DNA of 64,000 nt from Marthasterias glacialis (GCA_911728455.2 OU452227.1:21756414-21820413); one strand, 5' to 3'. Counted from the stretch's first letter, positions 24,581-38,000 are shown. Notes: generated from the letters alone by a model not told the origin. A program made the numbers and translations.

Positions 24581-24735
24581 ATGAGTGAAGCAATTGGTTT
24601 TAATCGCACGAGTCGAAAAATCCGATGTTAGAAAACAGTGAAAACATTTTTTTTTTCAGTATGTTCTCGTGACTCCGATGACCGATTGAGCTCAAACTTT
24701 CACAGGTTTGCTGTTGTACATATTTGTTGTCTTTG
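24580..24735 (+). repeat. Possible fragment of a dispersed repeat
   Basis: GATGACCGATTGAGCTCAAA followed by CTTTCACAGGTTTG resembles the distal part of an abundant repeat that I recall from sea star sequence. The rest of that repeat is not clear here, so the boundaries are approximate. Confidence 0.35.
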
Positions 24736-24923
24736 ACAACAACATGATTCACATTTTTGTTGCAAGTGTGGGCATTTTTGTTTTTCTTTCTTGATTGATT
24801 GTCCTTTTCTTTTTGTTAAAGTAACTTTCAGTTCCGGACTGATCATGTGGTTTTCCCCACTTTGGATTTTTTCTTTTCTTTGTGTATTCCATTGAATGCG
24901 TTTTTGCTTTAGTAGTTTATTCT

Positions 24924-24960
24924 GTTTGTTTGTTTGTTTGTTTGTTTGTTTGTTTGTTTT
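24924..24960. repeat. TTTG microsatellite
   Basis: Nine TTTG units within a wider T- and G-rich stretch extending to about 25080. The resulting cysteine-, phenylalanine- and valine-rich frames are not genes. Confidence 0.9.
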
Positions 24961-26556
24961 TGTTTGTGTTTTTTTGTTGTTGTTTTTTTGCTTCAATCCT
25001 TTAGGAGGCACCGTCTTATTTTGTTTTTGTTTTGTAGGGGGTGTTTTTTGTTTCTGTTTTGTTTGTTTTGGGGGTTTTATTCTAACATTGTCTTCCTAGT
25101 GCAATCTTTTCTTTTTTAAAGAATGTAATGTATCTATTTGTACATCTTGTTTTTATCCTGTGAATTAAATCAATGAATGAAATTAAATTAACTCTGTTAT
25201 AGCGTAAAGCAGATGTCCAGTCACGGAACGGTTGATGCTGCATTACTTGAATGAGAAAGCGATTGATGGGAGGTGTTAAATTTTGGTTCGGGTAAAAATA
25301 CGAGCTTTGTTTTCGAAGTGTTTGTTGAGCTAGGATTTTGATGTTCGTTTTACATTCGGTGTCTCCCTGTTGCGCTGTAACAATAGGATTAACATCTCTG
25401 TGCAAATGTTTAGTGAGCGGGATTTTAGCTCAGGCCTAGGCCTGGCAAGAACTAGCGTTGTGCTTCAAGACGACGAAGTCACGAGCTTATTAAGAAGGAC
25501 ACCTTGCTGGGCAGCACTGTAAGTCACCTTCATTTGGGATATATTCAAATTCATTTGGGATATATTCAACAAAAACATTTTATACCCTTCACAGTATCTA
25601 GAATTGGCTACAGTACATTTCATTATCAAGAAGGATTTTGTTGCATGAAATTCGTGAAGCTGATCTTTTAGGTGAGCATGAAGGCAGTGAGCATGGGTTA
25701 CAATTCCATTTCCCCCGCCCTATTTCCTATATTCATCACCCTAAAAAAAAAAAGCATCCTCAGAAAAACACAGTTTTATTGAATGCTATTGATTTATCTT
25801 TGTGTTGCACGGCAAAAAACACTTTAAGGATCCCCCCCCCCTCTCTGCCTTTCACTTCACTGACGATTAAAGATGGAAATGGTTGACGAGTAAATCTTAA
25901 AACAGGTCAGACAATATCTCAGCGATACAATCTGCAACGCAGATTTCCTTAACAGCTTCAAAGACTATCGCTCAAAACAAAAGTGAAGTGTAGACCCACA
26001 GTAAAGAGTTTCGAGTTTCCGAAATTACGTCAAGCCAAACACCATGTCAATCAAGTTGACCGTATGGCGTAATGGATGTGGGCGGGGCAATTGTGTTTTA
26101 CAGAGTTTAATTCTGGTAATGGCACGAATTATTATCAATTCCGTGTAGCCTTCCCCATTGAAACGTTCAATTTAGTTTTCCCTTTTAAATGCAGGTCCTA
26201 CTTAAAACAGACAGGAGAATACAAAATGCACTCGAGTCAACCTAGCAGGGGCCTGATAGAACTTAAGCGACTGGATACGTTGAGCGCGTTAAGGGAGAGA
26301 TTTAAAACCATTGTACAATGGCGAGGAGGGGGAAATACTGTACGATGAAAAAAAAGGCGATGCGTGTTAGTTTAATAATGCAAAAATTGTGTAAAATACT
26401 AAGCGGAAACTTCTGAAACATTGATTTTAAATGTGATTACTGTGTATTATAAGACGAGCACTTATATACCTTTAAAGGCAAATGTGTTATGATGAGAGGT
26501 GTAGTAGGCACATTGAACTTAAAACTAGAAACTCTAATGTATATACCTTTGTTTAC

Positions 26557-26700
26557 AAAAAAAAAAAAAAAAAAAAAAAAGGTCCTGTACATTCCAAGGT
26601 ATTTCTGGCAGGCAAGATGGTCATATGGGAAATTTTACATTTTGTGTAATAATTAACACATAAATTCAAGAGATGTAAAAAAAAAAAAAAAAAAAAAAAA
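26557..26700 (+). repeat. Two 24-base poly(A) tracts 120 bp apart
   Basis: A runs of equal length lie at 26557-26580 and 26677-26700, with 96 bases of unrelated sequence between them. They could be tails of short retroposed copies. Flanking sequences differ, so this is not a simple duplication. Confidence 0.85.
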
Positions 26701-29700
26701 GCTGAACAATTTTCGAGATGTGCCGGCTTTCTTCATATCAAAAGTTGATAAAACAAAAATCAGACAGTGCAATCTCCATAAAATATAAGATTTTATGTTT
26801 TCTTCCATTGGGCTGTGTACAAATCATGCCTGCAAGAAGTCCAGGCTCTGTGGCTCTTTTGCAAACATGTGATTATTATTGGTTTATTAAAAAAAAAAAC
26901 TACATTGTACATTTGTCACGAGTTACATGGTGTCAAGGATTACATGGTCAGTTAAAGATAACAATCTGGAAAGGGTTGATACTGCTGTTTTATGCCTTTC
27001 CATTTCATCATGGTGGCCATTCAAATCAATGTACACAAACCATAAAATGAAATCAGTATTCATGACAGTATTTGCACACACGGGAAACGTGACCGAGATA
27101 GTGGCAGCATGACGACGGTGCTTAAACCACTTAAACATAGTTTGCTTCATAGCACAAGTATTTTTTAGCAACGTCATTGAAAAATAGTCAAGAAGATTAC
27201 CATAAAGTGGTATTGCGCAAAAAAAAATCAATCAATGAATAAATAAACAAATCCTTAAAACAAAGTCGGGGTCTCGTCATACCAGGGTGTCATGATGTTT
27301 TATAGAAATTAAAGACTCTCTGTGTCGCATCCAGTCGAAAAATGTAACACACTTGAATAGAATCGACTGTGTGGTTATATACAAATATGTCTGGTTTAAT
27401 CTGTAAACTAATTGAGACTGCTTGGGGAAAAAAACACATTAATTTATGGTTCAGTGCATCTTCTAAAATAATTAACTGCATGTCTTGCACTTCTTGTAAA
27501 TGGTTTCTCTTGGTAAAGCGTAAGGCACAGCAAAAACTATTGGTTTACCACCAACAAATCCCCCTTCAACCAAACGAGAATGTCTAATTGGTATAACAAC
27601 GCCGAAACTGCCCCGGGGTGCAGTTTTGACAGTTCTCAATCGATGTTGACTTTTGTTCGTTCCGCGGAAACGTCACCCGTGACTAGTCAATTCCTTTCAG
27701 CAAATCTTTATGAAAACAACATTGGTACAGATCCGATTCTATACAAGGTTGTTCCGAAGAAACTTCTAAAGGCTCACCATCGAACGAGACAATTTGGACA
27801 ACTTTCCCGACCTGTCCAAAACCTATTTATTCTATGAAATAAACTTGACGACATTACGTATTCAGCTTTTATCACACAACCTTTATCGAGGCAGTTTGTT
27901 TGGGACAATTTTAGTGGACACTAAATGACGCCTCATAGCTTCTTTTTAAAGATTTGCATATAACTGCTTTTCGTTACACAGAGAAAGAAAGGCATACAAA
28001 CGGACAAACCGATATTAAGCTTCTTGAAATGTATGAGTGCGTTCCGGTTTTTAAATTTGTCTATGCGTGACCCTCAAAAAGCCTCTCTGTGATGCTTTAA
28101 ATACTTACTATACTTCAAAATGTTTATCAGTTGTCAAGCTAAAGTTTCTTCTCATGATTTGAATTTCCAAGGCCACATGTATGATTTTGTTCTTCTGACA
28201 TAAACAATTCCTCTCCGGTCCAAGTTTATCAAAGAAAACCTTGAGGGCAGCACTATTCATTTTTTTTAAAGGACCCAGCAAATGCCCATGATACAATAAC
28301 AAACAAAATAGGCATTGTGTCCGAGGTGTGCGCACAAATCAATTGTGAGTTAGGAGCAATATAAGTACAATAAGTTTTGACGCGACTGGGTAATTGGTTT
28401 TATTCAATTTTTAGGTTTTTTTTTATTATGTTCTTTTAGCAAGCACGTTTTTCTGCCTGGTCATTGACGAAAATCGGTAAAAAAAAATCACTGTACGTGT
28501 CTGTCTCGTAATTGACGTAACTCGGTCAAAAAGTCTTTGTATGTGCAACTTTAGATGTACATGTACACATCACCTTGGATACCATTGTGGGAAACTCAGT
28601 TCCCTTATGAGAGTTCACCATTTCTTTTATTCACAACTAACAAACTAAACCAAGCAGAAAAACCGTAAAAAGTCAACATTAAATACATGTACACAAACAG
28701 GTACACACGAAATGGTCCGCGTGATTATCCAGATAAGCATGAAATAGGCAGCGGTTTTACGTTCTTTTTAGTTGTTAATACTCATTACAAAACCGGATGG
28801 ATTTCCGTAATGCGCAGCCCGGAGCAAACCTTTGTGCACCGTCATTTTAGTAGCCGATCTGTCACCTAATCAAAACACCCTTGAGGTAGAAATAATATTG
28901 GCACGGCAAAACTTCTCAAAGATGTGGAGAGTTTGGTGCGTATAGAATACTCCGAGTGAGTGACTAATGTCATAAGCTCAGCTACCGCGTTCACGTTGAG
29001 GGTGATAGGTCGAGGCGCCTAGAGTCTCAAATATCCAGACCTATAGACTTTGTATAATTATGCTACTTTTATATTTTGTACTGTTCCCAGTATACCCACA
29101 GCAACATAGAATACCGATTTCCACCATGCCCAAATAGGGTTTCGACTACATGTACATGTATTTATATGAGGTGACAACTGGGATACAAACAAGATAACTG
29201 CATCATTGCATGATACTGGTGAGAACAATGGGAATTGCATCAAATATCCCACACGTTATGGTGGCAGATGATTGGCACAAAATCTTTTGAAAAGATAACA
29301 ATTGAAAAAGACCTTGATCATAATGTTTTTTGTCTTTTTTTCCCTTCTTTTTCTTCAAAACAAAAATGGGGCCTGATGGAATGGGTTGAGGTGTTTTACA
29401 CTCGCCAAATACTAAATTCTAGAGGGTTCTCCATCTCCTGAAACATTTTTTTCTTGAAAACCACTTTAAAATATCTAAATATGAATTCTAGCTTAAGCTA
29501 CCCTGAGATTAAGTTGCCTTGTAGTTTTACTGAATTATTAAATGCCAATTTGCTTTATGAAATTATGCATGACTTGTCATCATGGTAAAACAGAAACGAA
29601 TGGATTGATGCAAGAGAGCACCAGCTGTATCGTATACTTTTGCTTTTAAAACTAATGGAAAACACCCCAAGATAAAAAAAAAATGTACATGAATAAATAA

Positions 29701-30069
29701 AAAGAACAAGAAAAACAGGTCTGAAAAAAAGCTTCCATGAGCATGTTTAAATAACATCTTATAATATTTCTAACATGGTTCTTTCTTGATAATGTTAGCC
29801 ATTGAATGGATGTGAATAAAGTTTAGATGTGAAAAGTTTAGTTTGTATGACCACCCTTTCTGGAGTACAGAATTACCGACGATGCAAATGATGGGGTTGC
29901 TCAAATTTGTCGTAAAACGTCAAATTTGGAATGGAAAATATATTTTAAAACACGGGGCAAGCAGATTATATAACTCTTTGGCAGTAAACCCCTCGGCCAT
30001 GACAACGCTAATACCTAATTATCTCATAGCTCGAAATAAATAAATAAATGTAACGTTTGACGTTTTAGA

Positions 30070-30163
30070 GCCGGAAGTGCAGTGTAAATACATGGTATAC
30101 ATACATGTACTGGCACGGTATACATATAAGTACATAAAATATTCGTTACACCGCACTTCCGGC
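30070..30163. repeat. Inverted repeat around CCGGAAGTG
   Basis: GCCGGAAGTGCAGTGTAA and TTACACCGCACTTCCGGC pair at 17 of 18 positions around an AT-rich 58-base interior. It looks like a very small foldback element. Confidence 0.8.
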
Positions 30164-30464
30164 AGGACAGGGCCTATGTATTAAAATGTCTGCACCGTAA
30201 TTATACAATGCATTTAAGACAATGTGCATTTGTAAACCTAAACGTAGAAACAACGAAACTGGATCAGATTTATAGCAGGGGTGAGTGACACAAGACTTAA
30301 TGGCAAGTATACAGAAACAACAAGGTTATCGATCAAGAGGTTGGATATACAGTTAAAGGATCCACCACAGCTCTTTTCCTTGCGCCACATAACGCGTTAT
30401 TATGAAAAACTGCATTTTGAAGACGTCGGTGGTATCTTCATGTACTAAAACGGAAGGATTGAAT

Positions 30465-30491
30465 CCCTAAAGTGCCATGAGCACTTTAGGG
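30465..30491. repeat. Perfect 11-bp hairpin
   Basis: CCCTAAAGTGC, loop CATGA, GCACTTTAGGG. It is intronic; no T run follows. Confidence 0.85.
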
Positions 30492-31313
30492 ACAAGATTG
30501 CATAGAGCTCCATCGCCCGGAGACTCAAATTTGGCGCGGATACACGGTGACAGTTTGACAGTTTGGATTTGATTTGAATCGATTTGACCATAGAGAAAGG
30601 ACCAGGGAACAACTCTGATTTGACTACGGCAAATTCAAATAAAAAGATTATGTTTAACCGTGAAAAAGAAGGAAAGAAGGAGGGGAAGAAAGCAAGAGGC
30701 AATTATTCTGATTAAACAATGCTCATGATGTTAACTAGACTATATTTGGTCAAGAATGAAATGGTGATGTTTATCTTTCTCAGACTATAGGTCACTTTAT
30801 ATGCAGCCAGCAATTAAGGTTAAAAGGATGGCTTTGAAAATTGCTGCATTTTACCTTGGTACGGCTAACTGTGATAGTTTCATTGTGTACGTAGCCACAA
30901 GGGTAATTCAAAACGTCATTCCCCAAAAGAACGAGCTTATTATTTTCTCTAGCCATGCAGTTTGCTCCCAGAATATGAGAACAAGAAAGGCAACCCACAG
31001 TATAAATAATGACGAACCACCGGTACTCAAAATAATGTGTACGTGGATTCTAACAGGGTCTTTATGACTTCTTCTTTTTTTTTATCAGCGGGAAGGTCGC
31101 ATATTATTTTTATCCTAAATAGGCACGTGCAATGGTTATAACTATGTCTAGTTATATCGCAAATGACTTTAATTGACACATATTATAATTAGCTGTACTT
31201 GCATATTCATAAGAAGATTGTGTGATATCATTAAAGGAGGTGGTGCAGCATCTGTAATCAGATTGAAACTCTCATTTCACTCGCCAAGCTTCTCATTTTA
31301 ACATTCCTTTTAG

Positions 31314-31880
31314 TCTGCTGCTCAAAGTGCTGTTAAGGACAAGTTACCTAAGCTCAAGAACTTATTCTTTACACACATTCAAGCTTCTACTAATCTCTCC
31401 ACTTTAAAACGACAATTTAAATTTAATATGTTACTGAATTTTATTTCACTGACTCATCCTGTTCTTAGCATACCTCTCATAATGCCCTCAGCTTAAATGT
31501 GCTGTAGGCCTATTGTTTGTCTTTTTTTAGTGCTTGAATTTGTGTTAGGATGTTTTTTTTCTGTGTAAATGTATTTGTATATACAGCACGCCCGCTGAGT
31601 CCCAACCTCAAGTGACCCACCATTCAATATTGTTCATTATTTTGTCCATTTTCTTGGCTCAGTCTCAAGGAGCGTGCCTGTCTTGGGCCCATGCTTAAAA
31701 GCTTTGCTTGCTAATGGGTTCCTCTGCAGTATCTTTTGAACTTCGCAGCACTGCAATACTTACTTTCTAAATAGTATCTCAGGATACAATGTGTGTAATG
31801 TAGTATTTGTACTTACTTTGACATTGATTGACTTCGATACTGTTGACATAAATAAACTTGAAACTCGAAACTTGAAACAA
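31314..31880 (+). mobile_element. Possible 3' end of a non-LTR (CR1/L2-type) retrotransposon
   Basis: A 61-codon open segment (31314-31496) gives AVKDKLPKLKNLFFTHIQAS followed by TNLSTLKRQFKFNMLLNF. This resembles the short hydrophobic and basic C-terminus of many CR1/L2 ORF2 proteins. A spacer of about 380 bases follows, then AAATAAACTTGAAACTCG and short GAAAC repeats, typical of such tails. The reverse transcriptase and endonuclease are absent, so it would be a 5'-truncated copy. Confidence 0.35.
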
Positions 31881-32463
31881 ACCATTGGTTCACGTTCAGT
31901 CAAGTTTATATCCTCATAATAATATTCTGTGTCAAATGAGAAGAATATTTTCATTTAGCAGTTCTTGTTTCCTATAGTATAGTTTTTTTTCGGTTATAGT
32001 TTTGTCAAAACACACTTCTCATGTCAATGGAAATTCCAGTTTCCCTCCTACAAACCCACAGAAAAGTGGCCTCGTTTTTGGAAATTTAACTTGTCACATC
32101 GACGAAAGCATTGATGTTTGTATCGACATCACCAGTAGACTTTCAACTTCCTTTATCTAATAAAGAGGAATGGACGTGTGTTCAAATTATTGTTCAAATC
32201 GTCGTCGTGCAACGTTTTTCGGATACGTCAAACGAGCCGAGAGTCGAGCACGTGAACTGAGTGAACATTTCTGCGTGTTTATTCTTCGTGAATTTTCTAC
32301 TTCTCATGGCTGTTTTGATTTGCTTTGCCATTATCGGTGTTCGATGAGATTGTTGATCGTTTAACGTTGCCATGACAACGTCGCGGGGTATACGGGGAAA
32401 AATTGTGTTTCAATGTTCGTGTATTCATGGATGCGTTGTTCAGAGGAAATGAACAGGGCAAAT

Positions 32464-32859
32464 CTAAGGCAGGGGCTACTTTTGGTAATTATTCCAAAAA
32501 TAAATTAACATAAAAATTTACTTGGTAACGGAGAGCTGTTGATAGTAAAAAACATTGTGAGAAACGAATCCCTTTGAAGTAATTGAGTAGTTTTTGAGAG
32601 AGAGGTAAATTCTCGCAAAATATTTGAATCTGAGAAAGGCTTCAGGCATGAAGCCTTTGTCACGTAATGAAAAACATGCAGTTTCAGCTTTTTCGGATCC
32701 TTCTGCGGGGACTAACAGCTCAAAATATTCGCCGATATCTCAAGAACGCTAGCATCTTTTGAAACAAAATTGTCAGAGGTTGGTTTTATGGTATATATCT
32801 ACATGTATGATTGCAACAAACGTACAGCTCCAAATATCAAAGGTTTATCCTGCCTTTAA
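32464..32859. mobile_element. TTAA-flanked MITE, copy 2
   Basis: This element is related to 2513-2910 over its length: ACTTGGTAACGGAGAGC, GATATCTCAAGAACGCTAGC, TTTTATGGTATATATCTAC. Its ends read CTAAGGCAGG on the left and, on the other strand, TTAAAGGCAGG on the right, with one TTAA mutated to CTAA. The internal hairpin (32635-32658: AAAGGCTTCA, loop GGCA, TGAAGCCTTT) sits where copy 1 has its hairpin but has a different stem sequence. Confidence 0.72.
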
Positions 32860-33950
32860 GCACTTACTAGCTTACTGCAAGAGGATATCAATTAACGCGT
32901 TGCTTGTACCATGGATATCAATATCAGAGTACCGGGAAAGCAAATAAGCAAAATATTGTAAATTACATTGTAAATTACATGTAAATTACGATTGACAAAC
33001 AAACGAAGGTTCTAACGGAACCGCCGACACATGGACAGTTTCCAAATACAAAATGAATCGAACATTTTGAGTATACTATATTGCCGTAAATAAAAACATT
33101 TCTTTCAATTTTTAGAGTTTTGTTGTCATTACTTCTACTGTTCTGAGTGTATAGACCTTGTGCAACTTCGTCAAAGGTCACACACATGCTTTCAACCTTA
33201 CCATTTTGGTAATCACCTCTCCATAAGAAAAGTACACGAGGTTCAAGTTTATTGTAAAAATTTAAAAGATTTACGCGGGAGTTTTGTAATCGTTGCCAAA
33301 ATCCGAAAACTATTATTTCACTTGAATTTACATGCAAGCTTACTTTTATAATGAACATTTTTGTCTTTGAATTTAAAAAGATGGTTTTAGTGATGCAACA
33401 ATTCAGTACGCACTGTTTTTCAATTGTGACGCAAGAAAAATCGCTTCGCTTTCGCCATTCGCGTAAAGTATGAACCGGGCTTAGGCACATAATTTAGCGT
33501 ACCGCAGAAGATCTTTATAACATAGTAGTTGCAACAGTTGCACGCAACTGCAACACGCGCTCGTGATGACCCACAGTGATTGCAAGCGGACGGTGACGTC
33601 ACGTGCACAAAATCCATGCGTTTGTTTCCATGCCCGCTTGGCAAAGTCGGTGGATGCCTCCTTTAAACAAATCAAATTGGCGTACACACAATGTAATAAT
33701 ATAGAGCCATGAAGTTATTGCATTATGAAGAGTGCACGCTGGCAATATTAGTTTGGGGGAGATGTCGGTAATTTACTTCAGAAACATTCGCCCCAAGCCC
33801 GTCTGAGCGTGATTGTTGCTGTAGGGAGTTAGTTACAGCGTTGGTAATTGCTTACATATTGGTACAGAGGGATTATGTACCTGAATGAATGAGTACATAC
33901 AGTGGCGGTATCTTAACACCTTGAGATGTTGAAAGGTTGGACACTCGCAG
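32860..33950. other. Intron 1 segment before the minisatellite
   Basis: A 171-codon open frame lies on the minus strand at 32975-33490. It has no family resemblance I can recognise, no good start context and no splice partners, so it is probably chance in AT-rich sequence. Nothing else was seen. Confidence 0.35.
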
Positions 33951-35022
33951 GTAATGGTCCATGTCGGATATAAAAGTCCATGTAGCATATGGTTCATGTC
34001 AGACATAATGGTCCATGTCGGACGTAATGGTACATGTCAGACATAATGGTCCGTGTTCGACAGAAATGTAGATGTCAGACATAATTGTCCATGTTGGACG
34101 TGATGGTCCATGTCGGACATAATGGTTAATGTCGGACAGAAATGTAGATGTCAGATATAATGGTCCATGTCTGATATAATTGTCCATGTCGAACATAATG
34201 GTCCATGTAGGACATAACGGTCCATGTAGGACGTAACGGTCCATGTCAGACATAATGGTCCATGTCGGACGTAATGGTACATGTCAGACATAATGGTCCG
34301 TGTTCGACAGAAATGTAGATGTCAGACATAATTGTCCATGTTGGACGTGATGGTCCATGTTGGACATAATGGTTAATGTCGGACAGAAATGTAGATGTCA
34401 GATATAATGGTCCATGTCTGATATAATTGTCCATGTCGAACATAATGGTCCATGTAGGACATAACGGTCCATGTAGGACGTAACGGTCCATGTCAGACAT
34501 AATGGTCCATGTCGGACATAATGGTCCATGTCGGACACAATGGTCCATGTCGGACATAATGGTCCATGTCGGACATAATGGTCCATGTTGGACACAATGG
34601 TCCATGTCGGACATAATGGTCCATGTCGGACATAATGGTCCATGTCAGACATAATGGTCCATGTCGGACATAATGGTCCATGTCGGACACAATGGTCCAT
34701 GTCGGACATAATGGTCCATGTCAGACATAATGGTCCATGTCAGACATAATGGTCCATGTCGGACATAATGGTCCATGTCGGACACAATGGTCCATGTCGG
34801 ACATAATGGTCCATGTCGGACATAACGGTCCACGTAAGACACAATGGTCCATGTCGGACATAATGGTCCATGTCGGACATAATGGTCCATGTCGGACATA
34901 ACGGTCCACGTAAGAAATAATGGTCCATGTCGGACATAATGGTCCATGTCGGACATAATGGTCCATGTCAGACAATGGTCCATTGTTGGACATAACGGTC
35001 CATGTTGACAGAACGGCCAATG
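33951..35022. repeat. 19-bp minisatellite of about 56 units with a 13-unit higher-order duplication
   Basis: The consensus unit is ATGGTCCATGTCGGACATA. Units in the right half are nearly uniform, while the left half carries variants (GACAGAAATGTAGATGTC, GATATAATTGTCC, TAGGACGTAACGG). The block 34001-34247 is repeated at 34248-34494 with one visible difference. That block is 247 bases, exactly 13 units. Because 19 is not a multiple of 3 and the minus strand lacks stop codons in the unit, long artefactual minus-strand frames arise (repeating MSDMDHYVRHGPLCPTWTI). They have no splice or start context and are not genes. Confidence 0.96.
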
Positions 35023-38000
35023 GAAACCAGTTTTGAAAATGTGTGCACACACTGGGTTAATTATTGCAATAAACGCACGAACATTATGGAAATGTTCTAA
35101 TTGTCTTTCCCCTAAAAAACATAACGGCAACACCCCATACCGAAAAGGGAAATATATATTCATGTAAATAAATAAATAAATACATATAAATAAATATATA
35201 ATAAATAAATAATATTTAGATATATATGTCACGCTATAATGTTGGATACCAATAAAAAAAATCTTTGTTTTAATTATAATTGTTATTATTTTATACCAGT
35301 GATGAATTAAAAAACATTTTTACCTCGGTATAAAGTACAACAAAATATAACTTTACTCTCTTTTTCAAAGGCAATAATTTATTTTCAATCAAAGTAGCTT
35401 ATTCTAGCGTCATATATTCCATGATTTTGATCAAGCGATAACAATTTAATTTCAGTTGATTTAAGAACTTTATAATTTAGGCGCACAATTCCTTTACTCT
35501 TTGAAGATAAGGAAAAGTTACATTGTGCATTTTCTACAAATAATCAGTCTATGGTATGAAATGCACTGGACGTGTTTCAGGCTCCTCCGAAAAGTAAAGA
35601 AGACAAAATGACACACTAGACAGAGAAAAACATAGGCAGGAAGTCAACACGCGATAAAGTCTCCCGGCTTCCAACGAGTGACATTCACTGCAGATTTCAG
35701 CACCGAATTACATTGGAAAGTAGGGCAAACCTAATTTAATAGTGTCAGTGTTTTCAAATACTGTTATTTGAACGAAAAAATAACTGCGCGTGCGGATTCA
35801 GAATGCTTGCGCTGTCAACACACGGGTCCCTTGCGCTGTGGTCAAAGTGGGAATTATTGAAAACGTATTCAGCGCGCTCGCCCCCACTGGCATAGTGCTC
35901 GCCTGTTTGCATATACCCGATGGCTAGAGAGATAACCTCCGCTGACATGCTCACATCTATACACAGGGAGAAGAAAAGGGGGCAACAAGAAAACGGGGGG
36001 AAAAGAAGCAAATACGACCCGCTGGGGATTGGAGAGGAATACTGCGATACAGAAACTGTAGAAATTCAACGTGGAGAATTGGGATAGCTTTTGCCTACGG
36101 CTCGAAACTTAAGAAGATGCCGAGAAATTTACGGATGAAATGAAAGCGTGCTCGAGCAAAAGAGCAGAAAAATTCAATCCGTTGCAAAGTCTATATTTTG
36201 TCAACTTTCGACTTAAGTTCAAGTTTGTAACAAAGACATACGGAAACCGTGGGAGTGAACCCTTCAAATATATGGCAGTTATTTTTCTTTTTTTATGCAG
36301 AACATGGCGATACCGCATTCACACAGGTAAATTATTGTAAACATTGCTTTATAGAACTGTAGCCCTGTTGACAAAGTCGTTTGAAAGCTTCTCGATGCAA
36401 CGAGTTGTTAGAATAAACATGGAATAAGCATCATCAATAATCTCACCCGGCGGGTAAAGAGAGTCAAAGTCCGAAATTTAATTCGCACAAATTGGTGATA
36501 ATTCGGCCACAACCCGTCATTTCCCGTGTTTACCAGCACACACACCAAGAGCAGGCGGCCCCATTATAAACGAGTCATGATCATCCAGACACAGGCTGAT
36601 TTCCCGTGAGTGGCGAGGTCTGATCCTGTCGCACCGTCCGCTCCAAACAATTCCATCTCGCGCTCTGTATAACCTTGCGGTCACTTGTACGGAGATTCAG
36701 ACCTGATTTTTCACTCCTAGGTTATTCCGCATGTCCTCCTTCTAAATAAATTATTGAAGCGCCAGCTGCTCGAAGTGATATCATGTACACAACGGTTGAA
36801 GGTGTCAGTGGCAAATGGTACAGGATTGATTTGTATAAATTTGCATTTAACAAAAATCCACTATTAAAACATTACAGGGAATTTTTCCAAAAGCCTTTCT
36901 CTTTAACTGAAAATTGTGCCGTTAGAACAATACAAATAAAACTCACGAGGGCCAAATAACCTAATTTCCTGAACAGAAGTGTACATCCAATTGTTCCCGG
37001 ACCCTTTTTCGCCTTTTGTTTGACAGACTTTGTTAAGAGTACTCGTGGGATTTGTACATAACAGCAAACCAGGTACAACCCCTAGCAATTAAGAACCTGC
37101 TGTTCCCTTTTGTTCAACACGCTCAGTTCGATTGGATAGGTAGCCCTTGAAACCACGCCCTTGCACTGAGTCTGTCGTTGATAAATGAGGCCAATTAAAG
37201 ATGATGGTGGGAAAGTATTGTCCCTTTGTGTTGACAAAAGTGGTTCGTTGCATTGGAACTTCCAATCGATCATGTCCAATTTAGTTTCTAAGGAATCATA
37301 TTTTGTCTATTACAACTTGTCTGTAATTAAGTCTGGGTCCCTTTAAAAGGTAACTTCAAGGTCTAATTCAGTTTCGTGGTGCACTCGTTTTGTCAATAGA
37401 ACACTCTAATGAAAGTGGGAAAACAGTTTAAAATCTCTAACCTCATATTAAAATTGTGTAAAAATGTTATTTTATGTTATACTCTTTCAGAGCGAAATTT
37501 GAAACATGACGTCATTGAACATTGACAACAAATGTGTCTGTACATTCCGAAAAGGAATTTGTGCGTCAGTCAAGAGGTCAAAGTCAATGCCTTATTGATT
37601 GAATGCCATCGAAAAAAATGAACTAAACACTTTCTGTACGAAATGTACAGACCCATAAATGAGAAAAAATTACGTCACGGATGTTTATGGACGTTGACAA
37701 AATTTGCACTGGAAGGGGATCAAATACAGTGGTATTTTACACCGTTTTAACGTAACGATAGTGACTTGAGATTTTTTTACTCCCCACTTTTATACCGACG
37801 CTATTAGAAAACGACTGCGTCGACCTGAAGTCGACCTTGGAGCATCTCTTTAAAGAAGAATCGTAGAGGCCGTTTTATTGTGCACGTATATCGTAGAGAT
37901 GAGCCATTCGGGTAAACCAGTCACGTATACTGATATACTCAGCTCGAGTACCGGTTAGAAAGCCATGTTGTGAATATTGACTTTTATGGAAAAAAGGAGT

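Larger units (their letters stand above)
25080..31310. other. Intron 1 segment without recognised genes
   Basis: 25100-25195 ends in AATCAATGAATGAAATTAAA and could be a LINE tail. A 21-base unit (TTCATTTGGGATATATTCAA plus A) is duplicated at 25529-25570. Two 24-base A runs and two hairpins are listed separately. Other short open frames have no recognisable pattern. Confidence 0.4.

Noticed and set aside
24896-25119. Cysteine- and phenylalanine-rich small membrane protein frames
   Set aside because: They are produced by the TTTG microsatellite and surrounding T/G-rich sequence.
32975-33490. 171-residue minus-strand open frame
   Set aside because: There is no recognisable domain and no coding-like composition, and it lies within the receptor intron in AT-rich sequence.
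33951-35022. CRISPR array
   Set aside because: There are no unique spacers between the units. It is a head-to-tail minisatellite in an animal intron.
33999-35232. Long minus-strand open frames encoding a repetitive MSDMDHYV/RHGPLCPTWTI protein
   Set aside because: They arise from the 19-bp minisatellite, whose unit has no stop on that strand. There is no splice, start or family support.
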